Assembly (NCBI RefSeq): GCF_014195325.1
Contig: NZ_JACIBK010000016.1
Span: 1 to 64,000 of the forward strand
Source: Rhizobium sp. BK650
GTDB lineage: Bacteria; Pseudomonadota; Alphaproteobacteria; Rhizobiales; Rhizobiaceae
DNA: 64,000 bases
Reading direction: 5' to 3'
Below the pieces are notes generated by a model. It had not been told where the DNA came from. It ran no database searches and was given only the letters and a program-made list of their open reading frames with translations. Below are positions 15,705 to 23,953 of this stretch, one piece after another. The position numbers and the translations under genes are program-made. The first letter of the stretch is position 1. Each line of letters opens with the position of its first letter.

Positions 15705-16354
15705 TGCGCGTTGCAATTATCGACTATGGCTCGGGCAATCTGCGCTCGGCGACGAAAGCTTTCGAACGAGCGGCCCGTGAAGCCGGCATCGAGGCGGAGA
15801 TCAATCTCACCGACAAGGCGGAGATTGTCGCGGCGGCCGACCGTATCGTATTGCCAGGCGTCGGGGCCTATGCCGATTGCCGCCGTGGACTTGATGCCGT
15901 GCCTGGTATGACGGAGGCCCTGCTCGAAGGCGTTGAGAAAAAGGCGCGTCCATTCCTTGGCATCTGCGTCGGCATGCAGCTCATGTCCTCGCGCGGCCTT
16001 GAAAAAACGGTGACGCAAGGCTTCGGCTGGGTCCCCGGCGACGTCGTCGAGATGACACCTGCCGATCCGGAACTGAAAATCCCGCAGATAGGTTGGAACA
16101 CGCTGGACCTGAAGCACGACCACCCGCTTTTCAACGGCATTCCCACCGGGCCTGATGGGCTGCATGCCTACTTCGTGCACTCCTATCATCTCGCTGCCGA
16201 AAATACCTCCGACGTGATCGCCACCACTGAGTACGGCGGGCCGATGACTGCCTTCGTCGGTCGGGACAATATGGCCGGTTCGCAGTTTCACCCGGAAAAA
16301 AGCCAGAAGCTAGGGCTGGCGCTGATCGCGAATTTCCTGCGCTGGGCGCCGTAA
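15704..16354 (+). CDS. hisH: Imidazole glycerol phosphate synthase subunit HisH
   Basis: The glutamine amidotransferase subunit that supplies ammonia to HisF. The class I triad is visible: nucleophile Cys88 in LGICVGMQLM, and His196 and Glu198 in FHPEKSQ. The oxyanion-strand region PGVGAY is at about residues 51-56. Its length of 216 residues is normal. It is translationally coupled to the DUF2628 gene through a TAATG overlap. Its partner hisF is three genes downstream. Confidence 0.96.
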   Translation: MRVAIIDYGSGNLRSATKAFERAAREAGIEAEINLTDKAEIVAAADRIVLPGVGAYADCRRGLDAVPGMTEALLEGVEKKARPFLGICVGMQLMSSRGLEKTVTQGFGWVPGDVVEMTPADPELKIPQIGWNTLDLKHDHPLFNGIPTGPDGLHAYFVHSYHLAAENTSDVIATTEYGGPMTAFVGRDNMAGSQFHPEKSQKLGLALIANFLRWAP

Positions 16355-16419
16355 GGACTGGCTTTTAGTACGAGCGCCTTATTTCCTTGTAATTGAAGAG
16401 CCAAGGACAGGAGCGCTCG

Positions 16420-16608
16420 ATGCCGGCTTCGCAGAAATCAGGCAGAATCTTCTATATGCTGCGGCCCTCCAGAGAGGGGCAGCCGGCTTTTGTCGATGTC
16501 AGGCTGCCAGACGGGACGATCATCCGGCAGGTTGACGAGGCGATCCATCGCAAAGCGCTCTCCAATGCTGCCAAGGCGCTCAAAGAGAGGCTCGGTGATG
16601 ATGCATGA
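16420..16608 (+). CDS. Small conserved-looking hypothetical protein, 62 aa
   Basis: I do not recognise this 62-residue protein. It begins MPASQKSGRIFYMLRP and has a beta-rich centre (FVDVRLPDGTIIRQ) followed by a likely helix rich in Ala, Lys and Glu. A proper ribosome site (CAGGAG, six bases before ATG 16420) and an 11-nt overlap with the next gene argue that it is real. It belongs to the his operon by position. No membrane segment or signal is present. Confidence 0.6.
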   Translation: MPASQKSGRIFYMLRPSREGQPAFVDVRLPDGTIIRQVDEAIHRKALSNAAKALKERLGDDA

Positions 16609-17158
16609 GAGCTTTCCCGGAAACGAGAATTCCCTGTTGCGGTCGAACGGCAGCGTCAGCGCCACCGACCTCGCCGAAGCGGTGCTGGAATTTTACATCG
16701 AAGGCGAAGACGATTTGATCGGCCTGCTCGCCTATGCGCTTTATGAGCGTCAGAAGCGTGATTTCATCGTCAGCCACCGCAAGCGCAATTCCGGCCGTTC
16801 GCCGAACGAGGCGGAAATTGCGGCCGTGACGAGCAACTATCTCTCGGCCGATCTGCGCAACACCCTACGCGACCGCGCTTCGCAGATCTTGTCGCGCTAT
16901 GCCGAGACCTATGTCGAGGCCATGGAACCGCAGATCCAGCTCGTCGCCACCAATAGCGAGGCGTTACGTCGGGTGCGTGACATCGAAAAGTCAGTAAAGA
17001 AGCGCACCGGCTTCTGGCGGCAGGTCCGCGTCGGCTTCTCCGTGACGCTGCTGTTGATCGTGCTTTTCGCCGCGGCCACCATTGCCGCTGTCTTTTTTCG
17101 TTCGGATATCGTAGATGCGTGGAATGCACTGATAGTGCCCCTGACGCTACGGACTTGA
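16598..17158 (+). CDS. Hypothetical protein with C-terminal membrane anchor
   Basis: A 186-residue protein of no family I recognise. Residues 20-140 look soluble and helical, with LAEAVLEFYIEGEDDLIGLLAYALYE and a charged stretch including RRVRDIEKSVKKRTGFW. One strong membrane helix lies near the C-terminus (SVTLLLIVLFAAATIAAVFF), so it is probably anchored with its bulk in the cytoplasm. ATG 16598 has GAGAGG seven bases upstream and overlaps the 62-residue gene by 11 nt; ATG 16601 is an equal alternative. It sits immediately before hisA. Confidence 0.65.
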   Translation: MMHESFPGNENSLLRSNGSVSATDLAEAVLEFYIEGEDDLIGLLAYALYERQKRDFIVSHRKRNSGRSPNEAEIAAVTSNYLSADLRNTLRDRASQILSRYAETYVEAMEPQIQLVATNSEALRRVRDIEKSVKKRTGFWRQVRVGFSVTLLLIVLFAAATIAAVFFRSDIVDAWNALIVPLTLRT

Positions 17159-17163
17159 GACGA

Positions 17164-17910
17164 ATGATCCTTTTTCCCGCGATCGACCTGAAGGGCGGAC
17201 AATGTGTTCGCCTGAAGCTCGGCGATATGCAACAGGCGACGGTCTACAACACCGATCCGGCCGCCCAGGCGAGATCCTTCGAGGAGCAGGGGTTCGAATG
17301 GCTGCACGTGGTCGATCTCGACGGCGCCTTTGCAGGACATTCGGCGAATAGCAATGCCGTTGAGGCGATCCTGAAGGCCACGAAGAACCCGGTTCAGCTC
17401 GGCGGCGGCATTCGCACTCTCGACCATATCGAAAACTGGCTTTCTCGCGGGCTGCGCCGCGTTATCCTCGGCACCGTCGCCGTACGCGACCCGGCACTCG
17501 TTATCGAAGCCTGCAAGAAATTTCCGGGTCGCGTTGCTGTCGGCATCGATGCCAAGGGCGGCAAGGTCGCTGTCGAAGGCTGGGCGGAAGCCTCCGAACT
17601 CGGGATCGTCGAACTCGCGAAGAAATTCGAAGGCGCCGGGGTTGCAGCGATCATCTATACGGACATCGATCGCGACGGCATTCTGACCGGCATCAACTGG
17701 GTCTCGACGCTGGAACTGGCGGATACCGTTTCCATTCCGGTCATCGCTTCCGGCGGTCTCGCCTCTATCGACGATATCAAGCGCATGTTGCAACCGGACG
17801 CCCGCAAGCTTGAGGGCGCCATTTCCGGCCGTGCCCTCTATGATGGTCGGATCGACCCTAAGGAAGCGCTCGATCTCATCAAGGCCGCCCGGGCGAAGGA
17901 GACTGTCTAA
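17164..17910 (+). CDS. hisA: Phosphoribosylformimino-5-aminoimidazole carboxamide ribotide isomerase HisA
   Basis: A 248-residue (beta-alpha)8 barrel that opens the ribose ring of ProFAR in histidine biosynthesis. The catalytic Asp8 is in PAIDLKGG; the second half has IYTDIDRDG with the other catalytic Asp, and phosphate sites GGGIRTL and ASGGLAS are present. The longer open frame begins inside the preceding gene; ATG 17164 gives the canonical N-terminus. It is joined to hisF by TAATG. Confidence 0.97.
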   Translation: MILFPAIDLKGGQCVRLKLGDMQQATVYNTDPAAQARSFEEQGFEWLHVVDLDGAFAGHSANSNAVEAILKATKNPVQLGGGIRTLDHIENWLSRGLRRVILGTVAVRDPALVIEACKKFPGRVAVGIDAKGGKVAVEGWAEASELGIVELAKKFEGAGVAAIIYTDIDRDGILTGINWVSTLELADTVSIPVIASGGLASIDDIKRMLQPDARKLEGAISGRALYDGRIDPKEALDLIKAARAKETV

Positions 17911-18698
17911 TGAGCTTGAAGGCCCGCGTGATCCCCTGCCTCGACGTCAAGGACGGCCGTGTCGTCAAGGGCGTCAATTTCCTCAACCTGGTCGATGCCG
18001 GCGATCCTGTCGAAGCGGCCAAGGCCTATGATGCGGCCGGTGCCGACGAACTCTGCTTCCTCGATATCACCGCTTCCTCGGACAATCGTGAGACAATCTT
18101 CGATGTCGTCGCGCGCACGGCCGAGCAGTGCTTCATGCCGCTTACCGTCGGCGGCGGCGTGCGGACCATCGGCGATATCCGCAAGCTCCTGCTTTGCGGC
18201 GCCGATAAGGTGTCGATCAATTCTGCAGCGGTCAATAATCCGGATTTCGTCGCCGAGGCGGCCGACAAGTTCGGCGACCAGTGCATCGTTGTTTCTATCG
18301 ATGCCAAGCGCCGGCTGACGCAGCAGGTCGGCGGCGACAATCTCAGCGCCTGGGAAATCTATACGCATGGCGGCCGCAACGCGACCGGCATCGACGCTGT
18401 GGAATTCGCCCAGAAGATGGTGGCCCGCGGCGCCGGCGAACTGCTCGTCACCTCCATGGACCGCGACGGCACAAAGGTCGGCTACGATCTGGAGCTGACA
18501 CGGGCGATTGCCGATTCCGTCCGCGTGCCTGTCATCGCGTCTGGCGGTGTGGGCGATCTCGACGATCTCGTAGCCGGCGTGAAGGAAGGCCATGCCAACG
18601 CGGTGCTCGCCGCGTCAATCTTCCATTTCGGTACCTATTCCGTCGGCGAAGCAAAACACTATATGTCAGAGCGCGGCATCGCGATGCGGCTCGACTGA
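17910..18698 (+). CDS. hisF: Imidazole glycerol phosphate synthase subunit HisF
   Basis: The cyclase subunit that uses HisH-derived ammonia to make imidazoleglycerol phosphate and AICAR. This 262-residue barrel has catalytic Asp11 in IPCLDVKDG, the second catalytic Asp in VSIDAKR, and phosphate-binding loops GGGVRT and ASGGVGD. It overlaps hisA by one base and is followed after 16 bp by hisE. Confidence 0.97.
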   Translation: MSLKARVIPCLDVKDGRVVKGVNFLNLVDAGDPVEAAKAYDAAGADELCFLDITASSDNRETIFDVVARTAEQCFMPLTVGGGVRTIGDIRKLLLCGADKVSINSAAVNNPDFVAEAADKFGDQCIVVSIDAKRRLTQQVGGDNLSAWEIYTHGGRNATGIDAVEFAQKMVARGAGELLVTSMDRDGTKVGYDLELTRAIADSVRVPVIASGGVGDLDDLVAGVKEGHANAVLAASIFHFGTYSVGEAKHYMSERGIAMRLD

Positions 18699-18714
18699 GT
18701 TTGGAAGCAGGACC

Positions 18715-19029
18715 ATGAGCGGATTTTCCCTTTCCGACCTCGAGCGGATCGTCGAAGAGCGGGCGAAGGCCTCTGCCGACGAATCCTGGACCGCCAAGCT
18801 GGTAGCGGGCGGACAGCCGAAAGCAGCTAAGAAACTCGGCGAGGAAGCAATCGAAGCAGTGATGGCGGCCGTCACCAACGACCGCGATAACCTCATCTAT
18901 GAAGCAGCCGACGTTCTCTATCACCTAATGGTCGTATTGAAGATTGCTGAAATACCGCTAGAGAATGTCATGACCGAACTTGCGCGGCGGACCGCGCAAT
19001 CCGGCCTCAAGGAAAAGGCCAGCCGGTAG
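18715..19029 (+). CDS. hisE: Phosphoribosyl-ATP pyrophosphatase HisE
   Basis: A 104-residue all-helical pyrophosphatase that hydrolyses phosphoribosyl-ATP, the second histidine step. The metal-binding motif is seen as KKLGEEAIEAVMAA followed by LIYEAADVLYHLMV. It is a stand-alone HisE and is not fused to HisI. The frame is open upstream into hisF, but ATG 18715 gives the family start. It is followed by coaA after 5 bp. Confidence 0.96.
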   Translation: MSGFSLSDLERIVEERAKASADESWTAKLVAGGQPKAAKKLGEEAIEAVMAAVTNDRDNLIYEAADVLYHLMVVLKIAEIPLENVMTELARRTAQSGLKEKASR

Positions 19030-19034
19030 AGTTC

Positions 19035-20030
19035 ATGAGCATCGCGACACAGATCATCGGAGTGGCGGAAAAGGTGGATGACTTCCAGACCGCTTCTTAT
19101 TCTCCCTACCATTTCTTCAGCTCGGATCAGTGGGCAAAGTTTCGAGCCGATACGCCGCTGACGTTGACAGGAGACGAGGTCAAACGGTTGCGCTCCATGG
19201 GCGATCCGATCGACCTCGATGAAGTCAGGCGCATCTACCTGTCGCTCTCTCGTCTGCTTTCGGCGCATGTGGAATCGTCGCAGCTGCTGTTCAAGCAGCG
19301 CAACCGGTTCCTCAGCCTGTCGAATGTGACGAAGACCCCGTTTGTGATCGGCATTGCCGGTTCCGTGGCCGTCGGCAAGTCCACGACAGCGCGTATTCTG
19401 AAGGAACTGCTCGGCCGCTGGCCCTCCAGTCCCAAGGTCGATCTCGTCACCACTGATGGTTTTCTCCATCCGAATGCAGTGCTGAAGCGCGAGAACCTGA
19501 TGCAGCGCAAGGGTTTTCCAGAGAGTTACGATACCGGCGCAATTCTGCGTTTCCTGTCGGCGATCAAGGCAGGCCTGCCGGATGTGAAGGCGCCCTCCTA
19601 TTCGCACCTCGTCTATGACGTGCTACCGGACGAATACAAGATCGTTGACCGACCCGATATTCTGATCTTCGAGGGCATCAACGTCCTGCAATCGCGCGAC
19701 CTTCCGGCAGACGGCAAGATCGTGCCGATGGTCTCCGACTTCTTCGACTTCTCGATCTATATCGACGCCGAAGAAACGCAGATCCACAACTGGTACGTTA
19801 CGCGCTTCATGCGCCTCAGGGAAACGGCCTTCCGGGATCCGAATTCCTACTTCCACCGCTATGCTTCAATCAGCGAGGAGGAGGCGGTTGCGATCGCCGA
19901 GGATCTCTGGGCGAACATCAACCTCAAGAACCTGCGGCAGAACATCCTGCCGACAAGGCCGCGCGCCGACCTCATCCTGCGCAAGGGCAAGGATCACCTC
20001 ATCGAACAGGTGGCGTTGCGCAAACTGTAG
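19035..20030 (+). CDS. coaA: Type I pantothenate kinase
   Basis: Phosphorylates pantothenate, the first committed step to coenzyme A. The 331-residue protein is the prokaryotic type I enzyme: Walker A GSVAVGKS lies at residues 109-116, and the substrate segments TTDGFLHPN and EGINVLQ and the C-terminal LILRKGKDH are present. The N-terminal SYSPYHFFSSDQWAKFR is typical. It is the last gene of the his operon and converges on alkB with a 12-bp gap and no visible terminator. Confidence 0.96.
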   Translation: MSIATQIIGVAEKVDDFQTASYSPYHFFSSDQWAKFRADTPLTLTGDEVKRLRSMGDPIDLDEVRRIYLSLSRLLSAHVESSQLLFKQRNRFLSLSNVTKTPFVIGIAGSVAVGKSTTARILKELLGRWPSSPKVDLVTTDGFLHPNAVLKRENLMQRKGFPESYDTGAILRFLSAIKAGLPDVKAPSYSHLVYDVLPDEYKIVDRPDILIFEGINVLQSRDLPADGKIVPMVSDFFDFSIYIDAEETQIHNWYVTRFMRLRETAFRDPNSYFHRYASISEEEAVAIAEDLWANINLKNLRQNILPTRPRADLILRKGKDHLIEQVALRKL

Positions 20031-20042
20031 AATGTGAACGCT

Positions 20043-20654
20043 TCAGGGATTGACGCGGCGAAGCGTCAGATTGATGCGGCCGCCGTTCTTCAGAAGCGTC
20101 GACGTGGCCGGATAGATGCGGTCGACGCCGTGGAAGCAGAGCCGCCCTTGCCCGCCGAGAATGACGAGATCACCGCTCGACAGTTTGAAGGAGATGGTCT
20201 TGTCGCTGCGGTTCACTCCACCCACGCGAAACAGGCAGGCATTGCCGAGCGAAATCGAAACGACCGGTGCCTTCAGGTCAGTCTCATCCTTATCCTGATG
20301 CAGGCCCATGCGCGCGTCATCCGAATAGAAATTGACGAGGCAGGCTTCGGGTGGCTTCTTATAGCCCGATACGTCGTTCCAGATATCAGACAATTCCTGA
20401 GGAATCGCCGGCCACGGCCTGCCTGTCGCCGGATGCATCGGCTGATAGCGATAGCCGCGCTCCTTATCCGTCACCCAGCCGAGCGAACCGCAATTGGTCA
20501 TGCGCACCGACATCGGCTTGCCGGTGCCTGGCATGACCGGCACATAGAGCGGCGCTTCGGCAACGATAGCCCTGATGATATCGACCAGCGCCTCCTGGCG
20601 AGCGCGGTCCAAATATTCCGGCAGATGGCGGATGCCGCTCAGAAGCTCCGGCAT
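20043..20654 (-). CDS. alkB: Alpha-ketoglutarate-dependent DNA dioxygenase AlkB
   Basis: An Fe(II)/2-oxoglutarate dioxygenase that removes alkyl groups from N1-methyladenine and N3-methylcytosine in DNA and RNA. The metal ligands are His119 and Asp121 in LHQDKDE and His175 in CFHGVDRI; the 2-oxoglutarate arginines are in RINLTLRRV at the C-terminus. The open frame extends to GTG 20669, but ATG 20654 has GGAG six bases upstream and is preferred, giving 203 residues. It follows arfB almost directly and is probably co-transcribed with it. Confidence 0.93.
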   Translation of the reverse strand: MPELLSGIRHLPEYLDRARQEALVDIIRAIVAEAPLYVPVMPGTGKPMSVRMTNCGSLGWVTDKERGYRYQPMHPATGRPWPAIPQELSDIWNDVSGYKKPPEACLVNFYSDDARMGLHQDKDETDLKAPVVSISLGNACLFRVGGVNRSDKTISFKLSSGDLVILGGQGRLCFHGVDRIYPATSTLLKNGGRINLTLRRVNP

Positions 20655-20655
20655 A

Positions 20656-21093
20656 TCATTCTCCGCCACCTGGGCGGCCGCGCATCTTCTTGACTTCCGA
20701 GCGTCCCGACTTTTCCTTCAGGCGCCGTTCGATCGAGCCTTTGGTCGGTTTCGTCTTCTTGCGCGGCGGCGGCGGCGGTTTGGCGGCTTCGATGATCAGT
20801 TCCTTCAGCCGCTCGCGTGCGTCCTCGCGATTGCGGTCCTGGCTGCGAAAGCGGCTCGCCTCGATCATCAGGACGCCGTCCTTCGACATGCGTCTGCCGG
20901 CAAGCTTGATCGCATTGGCCTTGACCCGCTCGCTAAGCGAAGGCGAATTCGGGATGTTGAAGAAGAGTTGGACGGCGGTCGAGACCTTGTTGACGTTCTG
21001 ACCACCAGGGCCGCCTGCCAGAACGAACTGTTCCGTCAGCTCCCATCCGGCGATGGTGATCCTGTCGTTGATATAGAGCGCTTCGCTGGCCAT
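20656..21093 (-). CDS. arfB: Alternative ribosome-rescue factor ArfB (YaeJ)
   Basis: A 145-residue peptidyl-tRNA hydrolase that rescues ribosomes stalled on truncated mRNA. The catalytic GGQ is at residues 30-32 within AGGPGGQNVNKV. The C-terminal ~40 residues are very basic with a proline run, matching the flexible tail that enters the empty mRNA channel. A longer open frame exists upstream but runs into pckA's 3' end; ATG 21093 fits the family start. The next gene, alkB, starts one base after its stop. Confidence 0.94.
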   Translation of the reverse strand: MASEALYINDRITIAGWELTEQFVLAGGPGGQNVNKVSTAVQLFFNIPNSPSLSERVKANAIKLAGRRMSKDGVLMIEASRFRSQDRNREDARERLKELIIEAAKPPPPPRKKTKPTKGSIERRLKEKSGRSEVKKMRGRPGGGE

Positions 21094-21120
21094 ACCGCCT
21101 TCTAACGCATAATGGCCGTA

Positions 21121-21164
21121 AATTAAAAGCGGGTGAACCCGGCGCAGAAGCGACCGGGTTTCAC
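21121..21164 (-). terminator. Probable terminator of pckA
   Basis: On the minus strand GTGAAACCCGG (21164-21154) can pair with CCGGGTTCAC (21142-21133), leaving one bulged A. This is followed by CCGCTTTTAATTT. It lies between the pckA stop and arfB. The bulge and the gap before the T-run make it weaker than others in the window. Confidence 0.6.
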
Positions 21165-21190
21165 GTGAATCGACTGGTTCCAGTACCGAG

Positions 21191-22801
21191 TTATTCGGCT
21201 GCGACCTTGATGCCCGGCGCTGCGTCGCGCACGCCGCCGTCGACGTGGCCCTCGAACTTGGCGAAGTTGGCGATGAACATGGAGACCAGCTTTTCAGCCT
21301 GCGCGTCATAGGCCTGCTTGTCGGCCCAGGTCGAGCGCGGATCGAGGATGCCGGTATCGACGCCCTTCACTGCGACCGGAACGGCAAAGCCGAAATTCGG
21401 ATCGGCGCGGAGTTCAACCTTGGCAAGTTCGCCGGACAGGGCAGCCGTCAGCAACGCACGGGTAGCCTTGATCGGCATGCGCTTGCCGGTGCCGTAAGCG
21501 CCACCGGTCCAGCCGGTATTGACGAGCCAGCATTCGACGCCATGGCGGCGGATGAGTTCCTTCAACAAATTGCCGTATTCGGCGGGGTGGCGCGGCATAA
21601 AGGGTGCGCCAAAGCACGTCGAGAAGGTCGCTTCAGGCTCCGTGACACCCTTTTCGGTGCCAGCAACCTTTGCTGTGTAACCGGACAGGAAGTGATACAT
21701 GGCCTGATCCGGCGTCAGCTTGGCGATCGGCGGCATGACGCCGAAAGCGTCAGCCGTCAGCATGATGATGGTCTTCGGATGACCAGCAAGGCCAGTCTCC
21801 GATGCATTCGGAATGAAATCCATCGGGTAGGCGCAACGCGTATTTTCGGTCAGCGACGCATCATCGAAATCCGGTTCGCGCTTCTCGTTGAGCACGACGT
21901 TTTCAAGCACCGTGCCAAAGCGCTGGGTGGTGGCGTAGATTTCCGGCTCGGCTTCTGCCGAGAGACGGATGGTCTTGGCGTAGCAGCCACCTTCAAAATT
22001 GAAGATGCCGTTTTCGCCCCAGCCGTGCTCGTCGTCGCCGATCAGCGTACGAGCGGGATCGGCCGAAAGCGTCGTCTTGCCCGTACCTGACAGGCCAAAG
22101 AAGACAGCAGCATCGCCGGCCGGGCCGACATTGGCCGAGCAGTGCATTGGCATGACGCCCTTTTCCGGCAGAAGGTAGTTCAGCACGGTGAAAACGGATT
22201 TCTTCATCTCGCCGGCATAAGAAGTACCGCCGATCAGAACGATCCCGTTGGTCAGATCACAGGCGATCACTGTCTCGGTGCGGCAGCCATGACGCTCGGG
22301 ATCGGCCTTGAAGCTCGGCAGATCGATAATCGTCAGGTTCGGCGCAAAATCTGCGAGCACATCGGCCTTCGGACGGATCAACAGATTGCGGATGAAGAGC
22401 GAGTGCCAGGCGAATTCAGTCACAACGCGGGTCGGCAGCGCTTGGCCCCTATCGGCGCCGCCGATGAGGTCCTGCACGAAGAGATCCTTGCCCGCGGCAT
22501 GGGCCAGCATATCCTTGTGCAGAAGTGCGAAATGCTCCGGCGACATCGGCTTGTTGTTGTCCCACCAGATCTTACCGTCGGTGTTCCCGTCGCGAACGAC
22601 GAACTTATCGCGCGGCGAACGGCCCGTATGCTGGCCAGTGGTTGCACGAAGGGCGCCCTGGGCTGTCAGTTCGGCCTCTCTCCGGCGAATCGCTTCTTCG
22701 TAAAGAAGAGCGGCGGAGAGGTTATAACGGACGCTCCGTACGTCGCTGAAACCGATCGTCGCCAGCTCGATTGCCTGGTTGTGAACTCCGAACGTCTCCA
22801 T
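21191..22801 (-). CDS. pckA: Phosphoenolpyruvate carboxykinase (ATP)
   Basis: Converts oxaloacetate and ATP to phosphoenolpyruvate, the entry step of gluconeogenesis and central to growth on C4-dicarboxylates. The 536-residue product has the kinase-1a P-loop FFGLSGTGKTTLS, the kinase-2/metal motif LIGDDEHGW, the PEPCK-specific motif near MHCSANVG, and TGRSPRDKF near residue 60. It is divergent from chvI across 337 bp. That neighbour pair is a well-known arrangement in Agrobacterium and Sinorhizobium, where ChvI influences pckA. Confidence 0.97.
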   Translation of the reverse strand: METFGVHNQAIELATIGFSDVRSVRYNLSAALLYEEAIRRREAELTAQGALRATTGQHTGRSPRDKFVVRDGNTDGKIWWDNNKPMSPEHFALLHKDMLAHAAGKDLFVQDLIGGADRGQALPTRVVTEFAWHSLFIRNLLIRPKADVLADFAPNLTIIDLPSFKADPERHGCRTETVIACDLTNGIVLIGGTSYAGEMKKSVFTVLNYLLPEKGVMPMHCSANVGPAGDAAVFFGLSGTGKTTLSADPARTLIGDDEHGWGENGIFNFEGGCYAKTIRLSAEAEPEIYATTQRFGTVLENVVLNEKREPDFDDASLTENTRCAYPMDFIPNASETGLAGHPKTIIMLTADAFGVMPPIAKLTPDQAMYHFLSGYTAKVAGTEKGVTEPEATFSTCFGAPFMPRHPAEYGNLLKELIRRHGVECWLVNTGWTGGAYGTGKRMPIKATRALLTAALSGELAKVELRADPNFGFAVPVAVKGVDTGILDPRSTWADKQAYDAQAEKLVSMFIANFAKFEGHVDGGVRDAAPGIKVAAE

Positions 22802-23138
22802 AGCTTTTCCCTTCGCTGAGGCGCCTTGGCCGTTAAAATCTGCGCAAAAGTAAAAGGAGAAATTTTAAATGGCAATAGGATTGAGATTAGAAAATATAAC
22901 AATATCAAATAATTAATCGATTTAAATTCCGGTGATCCGTTTTAAATCGTTTGAAGACCCTTTGTTGAAACAAGTTGTCACACGACTTTTGATTGCGCCT
23001 CGTGAAGATCGGCAATCTGCCCCTTTATCTTTGCCACAATTTGTTCCACCTTTATCCTCCATAAGCGCAACCGGTCCCAAAGACCGCCTGGGGAGACGAA
23101 ATCCGGGAGATCGCGCACCGATGACGGAGACGAATACC
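22802..23138. promoter_or_regulatory. Divergent pckA/chvI regulatory region
   Basis: This 337-bp spacer holds the promoters of leftward pckA and rightward chvI. Its part nearest pckA (about 22855-22960) is far richer in A and T than the surroundings, with several TTTAAAT/TTTAAA runs. The part nearest chvI contains an imperfect TTGTTGAAACAA repeat around 22962. I could not fit a clean -35/-10 pair on either strand, so individual promoters are not called. Confidence 0.5.
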
Positions 23139-23876
23139 ATGCCGACAATCGCGCTCGTTGACGACGACCGCAACATTCTCACTTCCGTGTCGATTGCACT
23201 GGAAGCTGAAGGATATAAGGTCGAGACCTACACGGATGGCGCCTCAGCGCTGGATGGTCTGCTCGCACGCCCGCCGCATCTGGCGATCTTCGATATCAAG
23301 ATGCCGCGTATGGACGGCATGGAGCTGCTGCGCCGGCTTCGACAGAAGTCGGACATGCCGGTCATCTTCCTCACCTCCAAGGATGAAGAGATTGATGAGC
23401 TGTTCGGCCTGAAAATGGGAGCCGATGATTTTATCACCAAGCCCTTCTCCCAGCGCCTGTTGGTCGAGCGCGTTCGCGCCGTCCTGCGCCGTGCATCGAG
23501 CCGCGAGGCGGCTGCAGCCGGCGGCGTTGCAACGGCCGGCGCGCCTAAGGCAGGTGCGGTCCAGCAGGCCCGTTCGCTGGAGCGCGGCCAACTCGTCATG
23601 GATCAGGAGCGGCATACCTGTACCTGGAAGGGCGAGGCAGTCACTCTCACCGTGACCGAATTCCTGATCCTGCATTCGCTGGCGCAGCGCCCAGGTGTGG
23701 TGAAAAGCCGCGACGCCCTCATGGATGCCGCCTATGACGAACAGGTGTATGTTGATGATCGCACCATCGACAGCCACATCAAACGGCTGCGCAAGAAGTT
23801 CAAGATGGTCGATACGGACTTTGATATGATTGAAACGCTTTACGGTGTGGGGTACCGCTTCCGCGAAGCAGCCTGA
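23139..23876 (+). CDS. chvI: Two-component response regulator ChvI
   Basis: A 245-residue OmpR-class regulator. The receiver has ALVDDDRN, phospho-acceptor Asp52 in FDIKMPRMDG, and the Thr/Lys pair in FLTSKDEE and FITKPFS. An Ala/Gly-rich linker follows at about 125-150, then a winged helix (LTVTEFLILHSLAQRPG, DDRTIDSHIKRLRKKF). Start ATG 23139 has GGAGA eight bases upstream; in-frame ATG 23121 is the alternative. With ChvG it controls exopolysaccharide, motility, acid response and symbiosis or virulence genes in Rhizobiaceae. It begins the operon chvI-chvG-hprK. Confidence 0.95.
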   Translation: MPTIALVDDDRNILTSVSIALEAEGYKVETYTDGASALDGLLARPPHLAIFDIKMPRMDGMELLRRLRQKSDMPVIFLTSKDEEIDELFGLKMGADDFITKPFSQRLLVERVRAVLRRASSREAAAAGGVATAGAPKAGAVQQARSLERGQLVMDQERHTCTWKGEAVTLTVTEFLILHSLAQRPGVVKSRDALMDAAYDEQVYVDDRTIDSHIKRLRKKFKMVDTDFDMIETLYGVGYRFREAA

Positions 23877-23953
23877 CGCCGAACGGCGCGGCAAAAGACG
23901 ATTGAGGGTGGCGGGCCGGTCAAGCTGGCCCCGCCCTCCGAAAGGGCCTGTCA

